Positions 1 through 7,193 of a stretch of 64,000 bases of DNA are shown one piece after another. The notes below the pieces were generated by a model. The model was given only the letters and a program-made list of their open reading frames with translations, made no database searches and was not told where the DNA came from. The translations under genes and the position numbers were made by a program. Source of the stretch: Finegoldia magna_J (GTDB lineage Bacteria; Bacillota; Clostridia; Tissierellales; Peptoniphilaceae). Positions within the stretch are counted from its first letter, which is position 1. Every line of letters starts with the position of its first letter. The stretch lies in NCBI RefSeq assembly GCF_002243175.1, contig NZ_NDYF01000009.1, forward strand, positions 104,147 to 168,146, read 5' to 3'.

Positions 1-225
1 GCACAATCAAATAATGGATATCCTGTAAGTAAAAGCAATTTGAAACAAGGAGATTTGTTATTCTTTAGTACAAATGGTTCAGGAAGTATTTCTCACGTTG
101 GGATTTATGTTGGTAATGGCAAAATGATTCATGCTTCTACACCATCAACAGGTGTAATTATTTCAGATATTGACTCAAACTATTACTCAAATACATTTGT
201 AACAGCAAGAAGAATCTTAAACTAA
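1..225 (+). CDS. NlpC/P60-family cell-wall hydrolase, C-terminal part (5' end outside window)
   Basis: The reading frame is open from base 1, so the gene starts upstream and only the last 74 residues are visible. The segment carries the second half of an NlpC/P60 cysteine peptidase: the L-K-Q-G-D-L-L-F-F strand, the catalytic His in SHVGIYVGNG, and the IHAST block with the third polar residue; the catalytic Cys would lie upstream. These enzymes cut gamma-D-glutamyl-diamino acid or related bonds in peptidoglycan stem peptides, outside the membrane. A strong terminator follows directly, so the gene ends its transcript. Binding modules and substrate cannot be judged from this piece. Confidence 0.85.
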   Translation, partial: AQSNNGYPVSKSNLKQGDLLFFSTNGSGSISHVGIYVGNGKMIHASTPSTGVIISDIDSNYYSNTFVTARRILN

Positions 226-231
226 AATCAT

Positions 232-266
232 AAGCTATTGGCATTTGATGCCAGTAGCTTTTTTTA
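232..266 (+). terminator. Intrinsic terminator of the NlpC/P60 gene
   Basis: A 13-bp stem (AAGCTATTGGCAT pairing with ATGCCAGTAGCTT, one G-U pair) with a 3-base loop is followed by a run of seven T. It lies just after the stop codon at 223-225. Confidence 0.9.
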
Positions 267-288
267 TTAGACGAATTGCTTGTGCATA

Positions 289-297
289 TGATATTAT
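289..297 (+). promoter_or_regulatory. Extended -10 promoter of comEA
   Basis: TG-A-TATTAT forms an extended -10 element 28 bases before the comEA start. No good -35 hexamer lies 17 bases upstream, as expected for extended -10 promoters. It follows the preceding terminator, so comEA starts a new transcript. Confidence 0.5.
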
Positions 298-324
298 AGA
301 GTATATAGATATAAGAGGCGCACT

Positions 325-963
325 ATGAATTTCAATTTTTCTAAAGATAAAATTTTAATTGGTATAGCAATAATTCTTTTAGCTGGTTTTGGTTACTATA
401 AATCTAATTCAGATAATTTGAATGACAATCAAATTCAAGCTTTTGTTGATACAAAATCAACAGAAAGCGTAAATAAGCAGTCTGAAAATAGTGCACCAAA
501 CAGCGAAGATAATTCTACTAAGATGTGTCAAATAGATGGTTGTGTAAACAAACCTGGTGTCTATCATTTTAAAAAAGATGATAGAATTAAAGATATCGTT
601 GAATTAGCTGGTGGATTTAAACAAGATGCGGATACGAAAAGTGTAAATTTGGCGATGAAGCTAAAAGATGAGATGAAGATCTATATTCCTTCTAAATCAG
701 AAACTTCAAAAGAGCAAAACAATGATACACAAAGCTCTGATATAGTTACTATAAAAGATAGTAACTATAGTAATCTTGTAAATATTAACACTGCTGATAG
801 TAATAAATTGCAAACATTACCAGGTATTGGACCTTCCAAAGCTAAAAAAATAATAGAATTTAGAGAAAAAAATCAATTTAAAAAAATTGAAGAAATAAAA
901 AATGTGGATGGAATTGGCGATAAAACTTTTGAATCATTGAAAAGTTTAATAACTATAGATTAA
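325..963 (+). CDS. comEA: ComEA-family DNA-binding protein
   Basis: Membrane-anchored DNA receptor of the natural-competence uptake machinery, which holds double-stranded DNA at the outer face of the membrane. The 212-residue protein shows an N-terminal membrane anchor (about residues 10-25), an Asn/Ser-rich linker, an SLBB domain (about 68-123), and a tandem helix-hairpin-helix module (152-211) with LPGIGP and VDGIGD hairpins. This is the standard ComEA architecture. The start follows AGAGGCGC. comEC and comEB are not next to it; selD follows after 12 bases. Whether this organism takes up DNA cannot be told from this gene alone, since ComEA homologues also occur in strains not known to be competent. 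Confidence 0.88.
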   Translation: MNFNFSKDKILIGIAIILLAGFGYYKSNSDNLNDNQIQAFVDTKSTESVNKQSENSAPNSEDNSTKMCQIDGCVNKPGVYHFKKDDRIKDIVELAGGFKQDADTKSVNLAMKLKDEMKIYIPSKSETSKEQNNDTQSSDIVTIKDSNYSNLVNINTADSNKLQTLPGIGPSKAKKIIEFREKNQFKKIEEIKNVDGIGDKTFESLKSLITID

Positions 964-975
964 AGGAGATAAAAA

Positions 976-2040
976 ATGTTAGACAAAAAGTACAAAACAA
1001 TTAAACCAGAAGATGTCAAATTAACTGAGTTTACTCAAACAGCTGGATGTGCAGCAAAGATAGGACCTGGTAAATTAGCTGAGGTATTAAGTCACCTTGA
1101 AAAAGTAAATGACGATAATCTTGTAGTAGGATTAGATACAAGCGATGATTGTGCTGTTTATAAAGTAAGAGATGATTTATGTTTAATTCAATCTCTAGAC
1201 TTCTTTACACCGGTTGTTAATGACCCATATACATTTGGTCAAGTAGCTGCGGCAAACTCTTTAAGTGATTTATATGCCATGGGTTCAGATCCATTGTTAG
1301 CTTTAAATATTGTTTGTTTTTCTGATTGTATGAATCAAGATATTTTAGTTGAAATTTTAAAAGGTGGTGCTGATAAGGCTAAAGAAGCAGGATGTCTGTT
1401 AGTTGGTGGTCATACAATTCAAGATGATGAACCTAAATATGGATTGTCTGTGACAGGAATCAATCATCCAGATAAAGTTTGGGCCAACTCTACAGCTAAA
1501 GTAGGTGACGTAGTTGTATTAACTAAAAAATTAGGTGTAGGAATTGTAAATACTGCTATAAAAGGTGGAATGGACAATCAAAAATTATTTGATGAAGTTA
1601 TCAAATCTATGTCTACATTGAATAAATACGCTAAGGAAGCATGTGATGGACTAGAAGTTCATGCTGCTACTGATGTAACAGGATTTGGTTTGTGTGGTCA
1701 TGCACTTGAAATGGCTAAGGGATCTGATTTAACAATAGAAATTGATTCACAAAACTTACCTATTTTCGAAGGAGTAGAAGAATTCGTTAACTTAGGATTA
1801 GTTCCAAAAGGAGCTTACGATAACAGAAATTTTATCAGAAATGATGTAAAAATCAGCAAAAATGTTAGCAGCTTCATAGATGATTTGGTATTTGATCCTC
1901 AAACATCAGGTGGATTATTAATTGCATTATCTAAGGAAGATGCTGATAAACTTGTAGAAAAACTACATGAATCTGGCCAAGTTGGAAATATAATAGGAAG
2001 AGTAAAGGAAAAAACAGATCACTTTATTGAAGTAATCTAA
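976..2040 (+). CDS. selD: Selenide, water dikinase (selenophosphate synthetase)
   Basis: Makes selenophosphate from selenide and ATP, the selenium donor for selenocysteine (SelA/SelC) or 2-selenouridine in tRNA. At 354 residues it is full length. The catalytic loop reads TAGCAAKIGPG with Cys25 and Lys28, matching Cys17 and Lys20 of the E. coli enzyme; the second Cys of that loop is Ala. The active residue is Cys, not a UGA-encoded selenocysteine. ATP and metal motifs such as DDCAVY and the ANSLSDLYAMG block are present. The start follows AAAGGAG. No selA, selB, selC or tRNA-selenouridine synthase gene is in the window, so the selenium pathway it serves is unknown here. Confidence 0.95.
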   Translation: MLDKKYKTIKPEDVKLTEFTQTAGCAAKIGPGKLAEVLSHLEKVNDDNLVVGLDTSDDCAVYKVRDDLCLIQSLDFFTPVVNDPYTFGQVAAANSLSDLYAMGSDPLLALNIVCFSDCMNQDILVEILKGGADKAKEAGCLLVGGHTIQDDEPKYGLSVTGINHPDKVWANSTAKVGDVVVLTKKLGVGIVNTAIKGGMDNQKLFDEVIKSMSTLNKYAKEACDGLEVHAATDVTGFGLCGHALEMAKGSDLTIEIDSQNLPIFEGVEEFVNLGLVPKGAYDNRNFIRNDVKISKNVSSFIDDLVFDPQTSGGLLIALSKEDADKLVEKLHESGQVGNIIGRVKEKTDHFIEVI

Positions 2041-2048
2041 TCAATCTT

Positions 2049-2747
2049 ATGAAACTTAGAATTCTGTTAGTTTTTCCATCTAATGTATATAAAGATGAGA
2101 TCATTTTGAATTTTTCTAATGATGAAAATTATGAAGTTTCAGAATGTTCTACAATTGAAGATGCACTTGAAAAATTAAAAAAAGGTTACTATGATTTTTT
2201 GCTTTGTGATATGAATTTTTCGGATGGTACGGGCTTAGATTTCAAAAAAGAAATCAGCAAACTATATTCTATTCCGACGATTTTTGTTAGTGACGAATCA
2301 GATGATATGAAAAAAATCTTAGCGTTAGAATATGGCGCAGATGATTATGTAGTTTATCCATTTAATATGCTTGAATTGAAAGCAAGAATTAGAGCAGTTC
2401 TAAGAAGAACAAAATCAGACTTAGTAAATGATAGTAATAAAACAAATATTTTACAAATCGGTGAATTTGAATTTAATTTAATATCAAGAACTGTAAAAAG
2501 ATATGGTCAAGATATAGAATTAACAGGAAGAGAATTTGAATTGTTATATGTACTTGTTTCTAATAAAGATAAGGTTCTTTCAAGAAAAGAATTGGCTGCG
2601 AAATTATGGGAAGATGCACAATCTCATATCAGGACTGTTGATGTTCACATTAAAAGATTGAGAGAAAAAATCAAAGACAACGAATCATTAATAATTAGAA
2701 CAAAATGGGGAGAAGGATATTACTTCTCATCAAATACAAAAGTTTAA
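2049..2747 (+). CDS. OmpR/PhoB-type response regulator with atypical receiver
   Basis: The 232-residue protein has an N-terminal receiver-like domain (about 1-120) and a C-terminal winged-helix DNA-binding domain (about 130-228) with the usual TGREFELLYVL and RTVDVHIKRLR segments. The phospho-acceptor position Asp54 (LLCDMNFSDG) is present. The acidic pair after the first strand, normally DD, is replaced by Phe9-Pro10-Ser11 (ILLVFPSN), and the invariant Lys before Pro-Phe is Tyr (DDYVVYPFN). This suggests it does not use normal Mg-dependent phosphorylation. No histidine kinase gene is nearby. It starts 8 bases after selD with no clear ribosome binding site, so translation may depend on coupling to selD. 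Target genes are unknown. Confidence 0.88.
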   Translation: MKLRILLVFPSNVYKDEIILNFSNDENYEVSECSTIEDALEKLKKGYYDFLLCDMNFSDGTGLDFKKEISKLYSIPTIFVSDESDDMKKILALEYGADDYVVYPFNMLELKARIRAVLRRTKSDLVNDSNKTNILQIGEFEFNLISRTVKRYGQDIELTGREFELLYVLVSNKDKVLSRKELAAKLWEDAQSHIRTVDVHIKRLREKIKDNESLIIRTKWGEGYYFSSNTKV

Positions 2748-2775
2748 ACTGCTTTTAAAAAAGCAGTTTAATTAT
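2745..2775 (+). terminator. Probable terminator after the response regulator
   Basis: A perfect 12-bp inverted repeat (TAAACTGCTTTT / AAAAGCAGTTTA, 2-base loop) starts in the stop codon. The following tract (ATTATTTA) is only moderately T-rich, so termination may be partial. Confidence 0.55.
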
Positions 2776-2788
2776 TTATGGAGGAAAT

Positions 2789-3373
2789 ATGTATCAAACA
2801 GATATACCAAAAAAAGATCAATTAATGGCAAATATAATCACAAACGTGGGAGAAATAAAAATTTGTTTGTTTGAAAATGATGCTCCAAATTGTGTGGAAA
2901 ATTTTGTAACTCATGCACAAAAAGGATATTATGATGGAACTATTTTTCATAGAGTCATTAAAGATTTTATGATCCAAGGAGGAGATCCACAAGGAACAGG
3001 CTATGGCGGAGAAAGTATTTGGAAAAGGCCTTTTGAAGATGAATTTTCGGATAATTTAAAAAATATAAGAGGAGCATTATCTATGGCTAATTCTGGACCA
3101 AACACTAATGGATCTCAATTTTTTATCGTTCAAAACACTTCAATTAGAGAAGATTATATTAAATATCTTGACGAATGTGATTTGAACGAAGAACAAAAAG
3201 AATACTATAAAAATAATGGTGGTTGTTTTTGGTTAGATGGAAAACATTCTGTATTTGGTCAGGTTTATAGCGGGATGGACATAGTAGATAAGATTTCTAA
3301 TGTAGATACTGATTTTTCAGATAAACCGTTAGACGATATTATAATTAAATCAATAGAAATTTCAAGGAATTAG
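2789..3373 (+). CDS. Cyclophilin-type peptidyl-prolyl cis-trans isomerase
   Basis: Cytoplasmic protein-folding enzyme that isomerises Xaa-Pro bonds. The 194-residue protein carries the core cyclophilin blocks FHRVIKDFMIQGGDP (catalytic Arg and the QGGD loop), MANSGPNTNGSQFFI, and VFGQVYSGMDIVDKI. A charged insertion of about 35 residues (DEEQ/YYKNNGG region) separates the last two, as seen in clostridial members. There is no signal peptide, so it acts in the cytoplasm. The start is set by GGAGGAAAT six bases upstream; an inner Met near residue 13 also begins the conserved domain. The thymidine kinase gene follows after one base. Confidence 0.92.
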   Translation: MYQTDIPKKDQLMANIITNVGEIKICLFENDAPNCVENFVTHAQKGYYDGTIFHRVIKDFMIQGGDPQGTGYGGESIWKRPFEDEFSDNLKNIRGALSMANSGPNTNGSQFFIVQNTSIREDYIKYLDECDLNEEQKEYYKNNGGCFWLDGKHSVFGQVYSGMDIVDKISNVDTDFSDKPLDDIIIKSIEISRN

Positions 3374-3374
3374 T

Positions 3375-4007
3375 ATGCATCAATATAGAGGTAAATTAAT
3401 AGTGCATACTGGTTCTATGTTTTCCGGAAAAACATCTAGTCTTTGGAAAGAAGTGAATAGGTTTAAAATCGCTAAGTACAATGTAGTCGTGTTTAAACCA
3501 AAGATGGATTCCAGATATTCTAAGGAAAAAGTAGTAACACATGATAAAAACGAAATTGAAGCAATAAATGTCGATAATATTGACGATATAGTTGAATACA
3601 CAAAAACTCATGACGTAAATGTCATTGCTATAGATGAAGTGCAGTTTATTAATTCAAAAGCAGATCATTTTGTAAGACAAATAAATTATCTTTTGGAAAA
3701 AGGATTTACAATTATTGCTGCTGGGCTTGACATGGACTATAAAGCCAAGCCATTTCAACTTGTTAAGGAGTTATTGCCTATATGTGATTACGTTGAAAAA
3801 CACCACGCAGTGTGCGCTGTGTGTGGAAATGATGCATGGGTAAGTTATCGTATATCAGACGATAAAAACAGAATACAGTTAGGGGCTAGTGAGGCATATA
3901 TGCCATTATGTAGAAAACACTACATTGAAAAAATGAATGAAAAGAAGCTAACAGAACTACAAACAACATATTTAGATAAAGATAAAAAAAATAAAAACAC
4001 AATTTAG
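3375..4007 (+). CDS. tdk: Thymidine kinase (type II)
   Basis: Salvage enzyme phosphorylating thymidine to dTMP with ATP. The 210-residue sequence has the P-loop GSMFSGKTS (about 13-21), the AIDEVQF Walker B-like segment, and the lid/zinc domain with CAVCG and LCRKH (two Cys pairs with His). This is the TK1-like family typical of Gram-positive bacteria. It is nearly fused to the cyclophilin gene (1-base gap), so the two are co-transcribed. Its stop codon is built into the stem of the following terminator. It works with cytidine deaminase (22941-23336) and dUTPase (51134-51565) in the window in pyrimidine nucleotide supply. Confidence 0.95.
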   Translation: MHQYRGKLIVHTGSMFSGKTSSLWKEVNRFKIAKYNVVVFKPKMDSRYSKEKVVTHDKNEIEAINVDNIDDIVEYTKTHDVNVIAIDEVQFINSKADHFVRQINYLLEKGFTIIAAGLDMDYKAKPFQLVKELLPICDYVEKHHAVCAVCGNDAWVSYRISDDKNRIQLGASEAYMPLCRKHYIEKMNEKKLTELQTTYLDKDKKNKNTI

Positions 4008-4026
4008 TTATACTAAATTGTGTTTT
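3994..4026. terminator. Bidirectional terminator between tdk and luxS
   Basis: A perfect 14-bp stem (AAAACACAATTTAG / CTAAATTGTGTTTT) with a 5-base loop has T runs on both strands. It ends tdk on the plus strand and luxS on the minus strand, and contains the tdk stop codon. Confidence 0.9.
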
Positions 4027-4028
4027 TT

Positions 4029-4499
4029 CTATTCTGGATAGATTAAATTTTCTGTTTTAATAGAATTTAGAACCTTCAAGTACTTATCAGAGTAGAATTT
4101 TGCCATATTTAAATTCATATCTGAATAGTTGCCACAGTCCTTTGCTGATTGACCAGGTATATCGCCTTCGTAATTAGATATAAATTCAAAGAGTTCTTTA
4201 ATTAAGTCTACGATATCTTCAGATTTTTTATCTCCGACCAAGATTAGATAAAAGCCTGTTCTACAACCCATAGGACCAAAATAAATAACTTCATTTTCAA
4301 GTTTATTTCTTAAAAATGTAGCGGCTAAATGTTCTATTGCGTGAACTTCTGCTGTATTCATAACAGGTTCTCTGTTAGGTGCAGTTATTCTCAAATCAAA
4401 AGTAGTTAATACTTCATTGTTTAAATAATCTTTTCTTGATACATAAATTCCAGGTAATAATTTTAAGTGATTAATTTTAAAACTTTCTATTTTATTCAT
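4029..4499 (-). CDS. luxS: S-ribosylhomocysteine lyase (autoinducer-2 synthase)
   Basis: Cleaves S-ribosylhomocysteine to homocysteine and DPD, the precursor of autoinducer-2, so it serves both the activated methyl cycle and signalling. The 156-residue protein is the usual length. The iron/zinc site is complete: HAIEH (His53, His57), Cys79 in GPMGCRTGFYL and Cys122 in KDCGNYSDMN. The start follows GGAGGAAAT. It lies 8 bases after rodA on the same strand and shares its promoter. The pfs (MTA/SAH nucleosidase) gene that makes its substrate is not in the window. Confidence 0.96.
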   Translation of the reverse strand: MNKIESFKINHLKLLPGIYVSRKDYLNNEVLTTFDLRITAPNREPVMNTAEVHAIEHLAATFLRNKLENEVIYFGPMGCRTGFYLILVGDKKSEDIVDLIKELFEFISNYEGDIPGQSAKDCGNYSDMNLNMAKFYSDKYLKVLNSIKTENLIYPE

Positions 4500-4507
4500 A
4501 TTTCCTC

Positions 4508-5611
4508 CTAAATGAAATTCAATGGGTCTTTTTGAATTGATGAAGATATAATCAATCCTATTGAAATTAAGTTGATAATTTGAAATGTTCCACCATAACT
4601 AAAAAATGGCAATGGAATACCAGTTATAGGCATTACACCAATAGTCATTCCAATATTTTCAAATATGTGGAATAAAAACATTGCTGTAAATCCAATTGTC
4701 AATAATTTTGAGTATAAATTATCTGAGTTTTGAGCAATAACCACACATCTATAAAGCATTAAGGCATATAATAAAATCAATATAAATCCACCGATAAATC
4801 CAAATTCTTCAACTAATACCGCAAAAATAAAATCTGTTTGCTTTTCAGGAATAAAATTATATTGACTTTGTACTCCATTTAAGAAACCTTCACCAGTCAA
4901 TTTTCCTGATCCTATTGCTATTTTACCTTGAAGAGCTTGCCATCCAGTGTTTGATAAATCTCTTTCAGGATGAACAAAATTTAATATTCTATCTCTTTGA
5001 AACTGATCTAGTCTCAAGTATAAAAAAGGTAAACTAACTATTCCTAAGACAATTGCTCCTATTAAATATTTCCAATCAATTCCAGCTGTGAATAACATAA
5101 CGATTATTATAAATGTATACACCATTGCTGTTCCTGCGTCTGGTTGTTTTAAAATTAGAGCTACAGGAATAAAAGCAAAAATTAGTATTTTTAATAAAGT
5201 TTTGGGGTTATTCAGGCTGTTCTTGTTAGATTCAATAATATTTGCAAGTGAAATAATAAGAACTATCTTCATTATTTCAGAAGGTTGAAAATTTATTGGT
5301 CCAAACTTAAACCAACTTCTTGCGCCCCATTCATCACCAACACCAAAAAATAAAACTAAAACTAGTAAAACATTGCAAATTATGTACATTGGAATGTTAA
5401 GTTTTTTTATTATGTGGTTGTCTAGTGATATTATAAAAAAAACAACAATTATTCCTATAATTGTAGCTATTAATTGTTTTCTGAAATAATGATTTGAAAG
5501 ACTTGATCCAGCGCTATATAATACTACAAGACCGTAAATAATAAGTATTAAAACGCTGATAATTAGAGTTTTATCTATTTTTGATATATTTTTTTTGTTA
5601 ATATTAAACAT
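4508..5611 (-). CDS. rodA: RodA/FtsW-family peptidoglycan glycosyltransferase (SEDS)
   Basis: Integral-membrane SEDS enzyme that polymerises lipid II into glycan strands together with a class B PBP. The 367-residue sequence is made of about ten hydrophobic segments. RodA-type hallmarks are KQPDAGTAMV, the WQALQGKIAIGSGKL block, PEKQTDFIFAVLVEEFG with the catalytic Asp, and the C-terminal PITGIPLPFFSYGG. FtsW would be the alternative, but the TDFIF and TGIPLPFFSYGG pattern and the length favour RodA. It starts after GAGGAAGTG behind an extended -10 promoter. Its partner PBP and mreBCD are not in the window, which is of interest if the host is a coccus. Confidence 0.87.
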   Translation of the reverse strand: MFNINKKNISKIDKTLIISVLILIIYGLVVLYSAGSSLSNHYFRKQLIATIIGIIVVFFIISLDNHIIKKLNIPMYIICNVLLVLVLFFGVGDEWGARSWFKFGPINFQPSEIMKIVLIISLANIIESNKNSLNNPKTLLKILIFAFIPVALILKQPDAGTAMVYTFIIIVMLFTAGIDWKYLIGAIVLGIVSLPFLYLRLDQFQRDRILNFVHPERDLSNTGWQALQGKIAIGSGKLTGEGFLNGVQSQYNFIPEKQTDFIFAVLVEEFGFIGGFILILLYALMLYRCVVIAQNSDNLYSKLLTIGFTAMFLFHIFENIGMTIGVMPITGIPLPFFSYGGTFQIINLISIGLIISSSIQKDPLNFI

Positions 5612-5631
5612 GTCTCACTTCCTCATCTAGT

Positions 5632-5640
5632 ATTATAACA
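5632..5640 (-). promoter_or_regulatory. Extended -10 promoter of rodA-luxS
   Basis: On the minus strand TG-T-TATAAT lies 21 bases before the rodA start. It is divergent from, and only 17 bases away from, the nfo promoter element. Confidence 0.6.
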
Positions 5641-5657
5641 TATTAAATATGAAGGTG

Positions 5658-5666
5658 TGATATAAT
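5658..5666 (+). promoter_or_regulatory. Extended -10 promoter of nfo-nth
   Basis: TG-A-TATAAT lies 18 bases before the nfo start. No clear -35 hexamer is present. Confidence 0.6.
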
Positions 5667-5684
5667 AATGACTTGGAGGTAATT

Positions 5685-6518
5685 ATGAACAGAATAGGGT
5701 GCCATTTATCTACATCAAAAGGACTTCACAAAACTATAGAACAATGCTTACAAATAAATGCTGACACTTTTCAATTCTTTCCTCGTAATCCAAGAGGATC
5801 TAAGTCTAGATTAATTCCTGATAAAGAAATAGAAAAATTTTTGGAGCTTAGGGAAACCCGTGATATAAATAATATTGTGTGTCATGGAGCATATACAATG
5901 AATTTATGTAGTGATAGAGAAGATTTAAGAGAATTGGCGATTCAGCTTATAAATGAAGATATGAAAAAAATTAAAGATTTGAAAATTGATAAGTACGTTC
6001 TTCATCCAGGAAGTCATAAAAATCAAGGAATTGAGAAAGGACTTAATTTGATTGTAGAAGGCTTGAATCAAATAGATGTTTCAAATGGTCAGATGATATG
6101 TATAGAAACTATGAGTGGAAAAGGTAGTGAACTTGGATGTGATTTAAACCAAATTGCATATATTATTAGTAATGCAAGTATTCCCTTGTATGTTTGTATA
6201 GATACTTGCCATTTATTTAGTTCTGGAATTAGACTGGATAGTTTTGATGATTATCTTGATGAATTTGATAAGTTAATTGGTATTGAGAAAATAAAAGTAA
6301 TTCATTGCAATGATTCTATAATGTCATTTGGAGCAAATAAAGATAGACATGAAAAGTTTGGTAAGGGATTGATTGGAGAATCAGACCTTTTTAATGTAAT
6401 CTTTAATGAAAGGTTAGAGGGCAGACCAATAATATTGGAAACGCCTAACGACTTAGATGGATATAAAATTGAAATTGAAGAATTAAGGAGAAAGTTTCAT
6501 GAGTTACGAGAAAATTAA
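5685..6518 (+). CDS. nfo: Endonuclease IV (AP endonuclease)
   Basis: Base-excision-repair enzyme that cuts 5' of abasic sites and trims damaged 3' ends. The 277-residue TIM-barrel protein has the family blocks GCHLSTSKGL, FFPRNPRG, LHPGSHKNQG, IETMSGKGSELG, IDTCHLFSSG, the zinc-ligand block CNDS...DRHEKFGKG, and ILETPND. The ATG at 5685 is chosen because GGAGG (5675-5679) lies just upstream; an in-frame TTG at 5673 overlaps that site and cannot be the start. It overlaps nth by 20 bases, giving a compact oxidative/abasic-site repair operon. Confidence 0.95.
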   Translation: MNRIGCHLSTSKGLHKTIEQCLQINADTFQFFPRNPRGSKSRLIPDKEIEKFLELRETRDINNIVCHGAYTMNLCSDREDLRELAIQLINEDMKKIKDLKIDKYVLHPGSHKNQGIEKGLNLIVEGLNQIDVSNGQMICIETMSGKGSELGCDLNQIAYIISNASIPLYVCIDTCHLFSSGIRLDSFDDYLDEFDKLIGIEKIKVIHCNDSIMSFGANKDRHEKFGKGLIGESDLFNVIFNERLEGRPIILETPNDLDGYKIEIEELRRKFHELREN

Positions 6519-7125
6519 TAAAATTTTGGATGATTTAGATAGCTTATATCCTAATGCAAAAGCAGGTTTAGATTTTACTACTCCGTTCGAATTATTAATT
6601 GCCACTATTTTATCAGCGCAATGTACAGATGTTAGGGTTAATAAAGTTACAGCTGTTTTATTTAAAGAGCACAATACCCCTAAAACAATATTAGACTTAG
6701 GAGTAGATGGATTAGCAAAATACATCAAAAGCTGTGGACTATACAAGACAAAATCAAAAAATATCATAAATACATGTAATGTTTTATATCATGATTACGA
6801 CTCAAAAGTTCCAGATACTATTGATGAATTAATGAAATTACCAGGAGTTGGTAGAAAAACCGCAAATGTAGTTGTAAGCAATGCATTTGGAACACCAGCT
6901 ATAGCTGTGGATACTCATGTTTTTAGAGTAACTAACAGAATTGGAATTGTAAATGAAAAAGACGTATTGAGTACTGAAAAGGCGTTGATGCAAGAAATAC
7001 CAAGAGACAGATGGTCAAAAAGTCATCATTTATTTATTTGGCATGGCAGAAATCTATGCAAGGCTAGAAATCCAAGATGTGAAGAATGTATATTGAATGA
7101 CAGATGTAAATTTTACAACTCTTAA
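6499..7125 (+). CDS. nth: Endonuclease III (DNA glycosylase/AP lyase)
   Basis: Removes oxidised pyrimidines from DNA and cleaves the abasic site by beta-elimination. All key residues sit at the same numbers as in the E. coli enzyme: the helix-hairpin-helix LPGVGRKTANVV with catalytic Lys120, Asp138 in VDTHVFRV, and the [4Fe-4S] cluster Cys187, Cys194, Cys197, Cys203 (C-x6-C-x2-C-x5-C). The length of 208 residues is normal. Translation is coupled to nfo by a 20-base overlap. The iron-sulfur cluster is loop-forming and structural in the family. Confidence 0.96.
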   Translation: MSYEKINKILDDLDSLYPNAKAGLDFTTPFELLIATILSAQCTDVRVNKVTAVLFKEHNTPKTILDLGVDGLAKYIKSCGLYKTKSKNIINTCNVLYHDYDSKVPDTIDELMKLPGVGRKTANVVVSNAFGTPAIAVDTHVFRVTNRIGIVNEKDVLSTEKALMQEIPRDRWSKSHHLFIWHGRNLCKARNPRCEECILNDRCKFYNS

Positions 7126-7137
7126 TTAAAAAAACTA

Positions 7138-7166
7138 TTGACAGATATCTTTTTTGATGTTATTAT
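7138..7166 (+). promoter_or_regulatory. Promoter of the pyrBICFKDE operon
   Basis: TTGACA (7138-7143) and TATTAT (7161-7166) are separated by 17 bases, with TG one base before the -10. Only about 20 bases of leader precede pyrB, leaving no room for a PyrR-type attenuator, so regulation by that route is unlikely here. Confidence 0.85.
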
Positions 7167-7193
7167 AGTGAAAATAAATCAAAGGAGATAGTT

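Noticed and set aside
7126..7193. Possible PyrR or pyrimidine attenuator before pyrB
   Set aside because: The leader after the promoter is only about 20 bases and has no hairpin.
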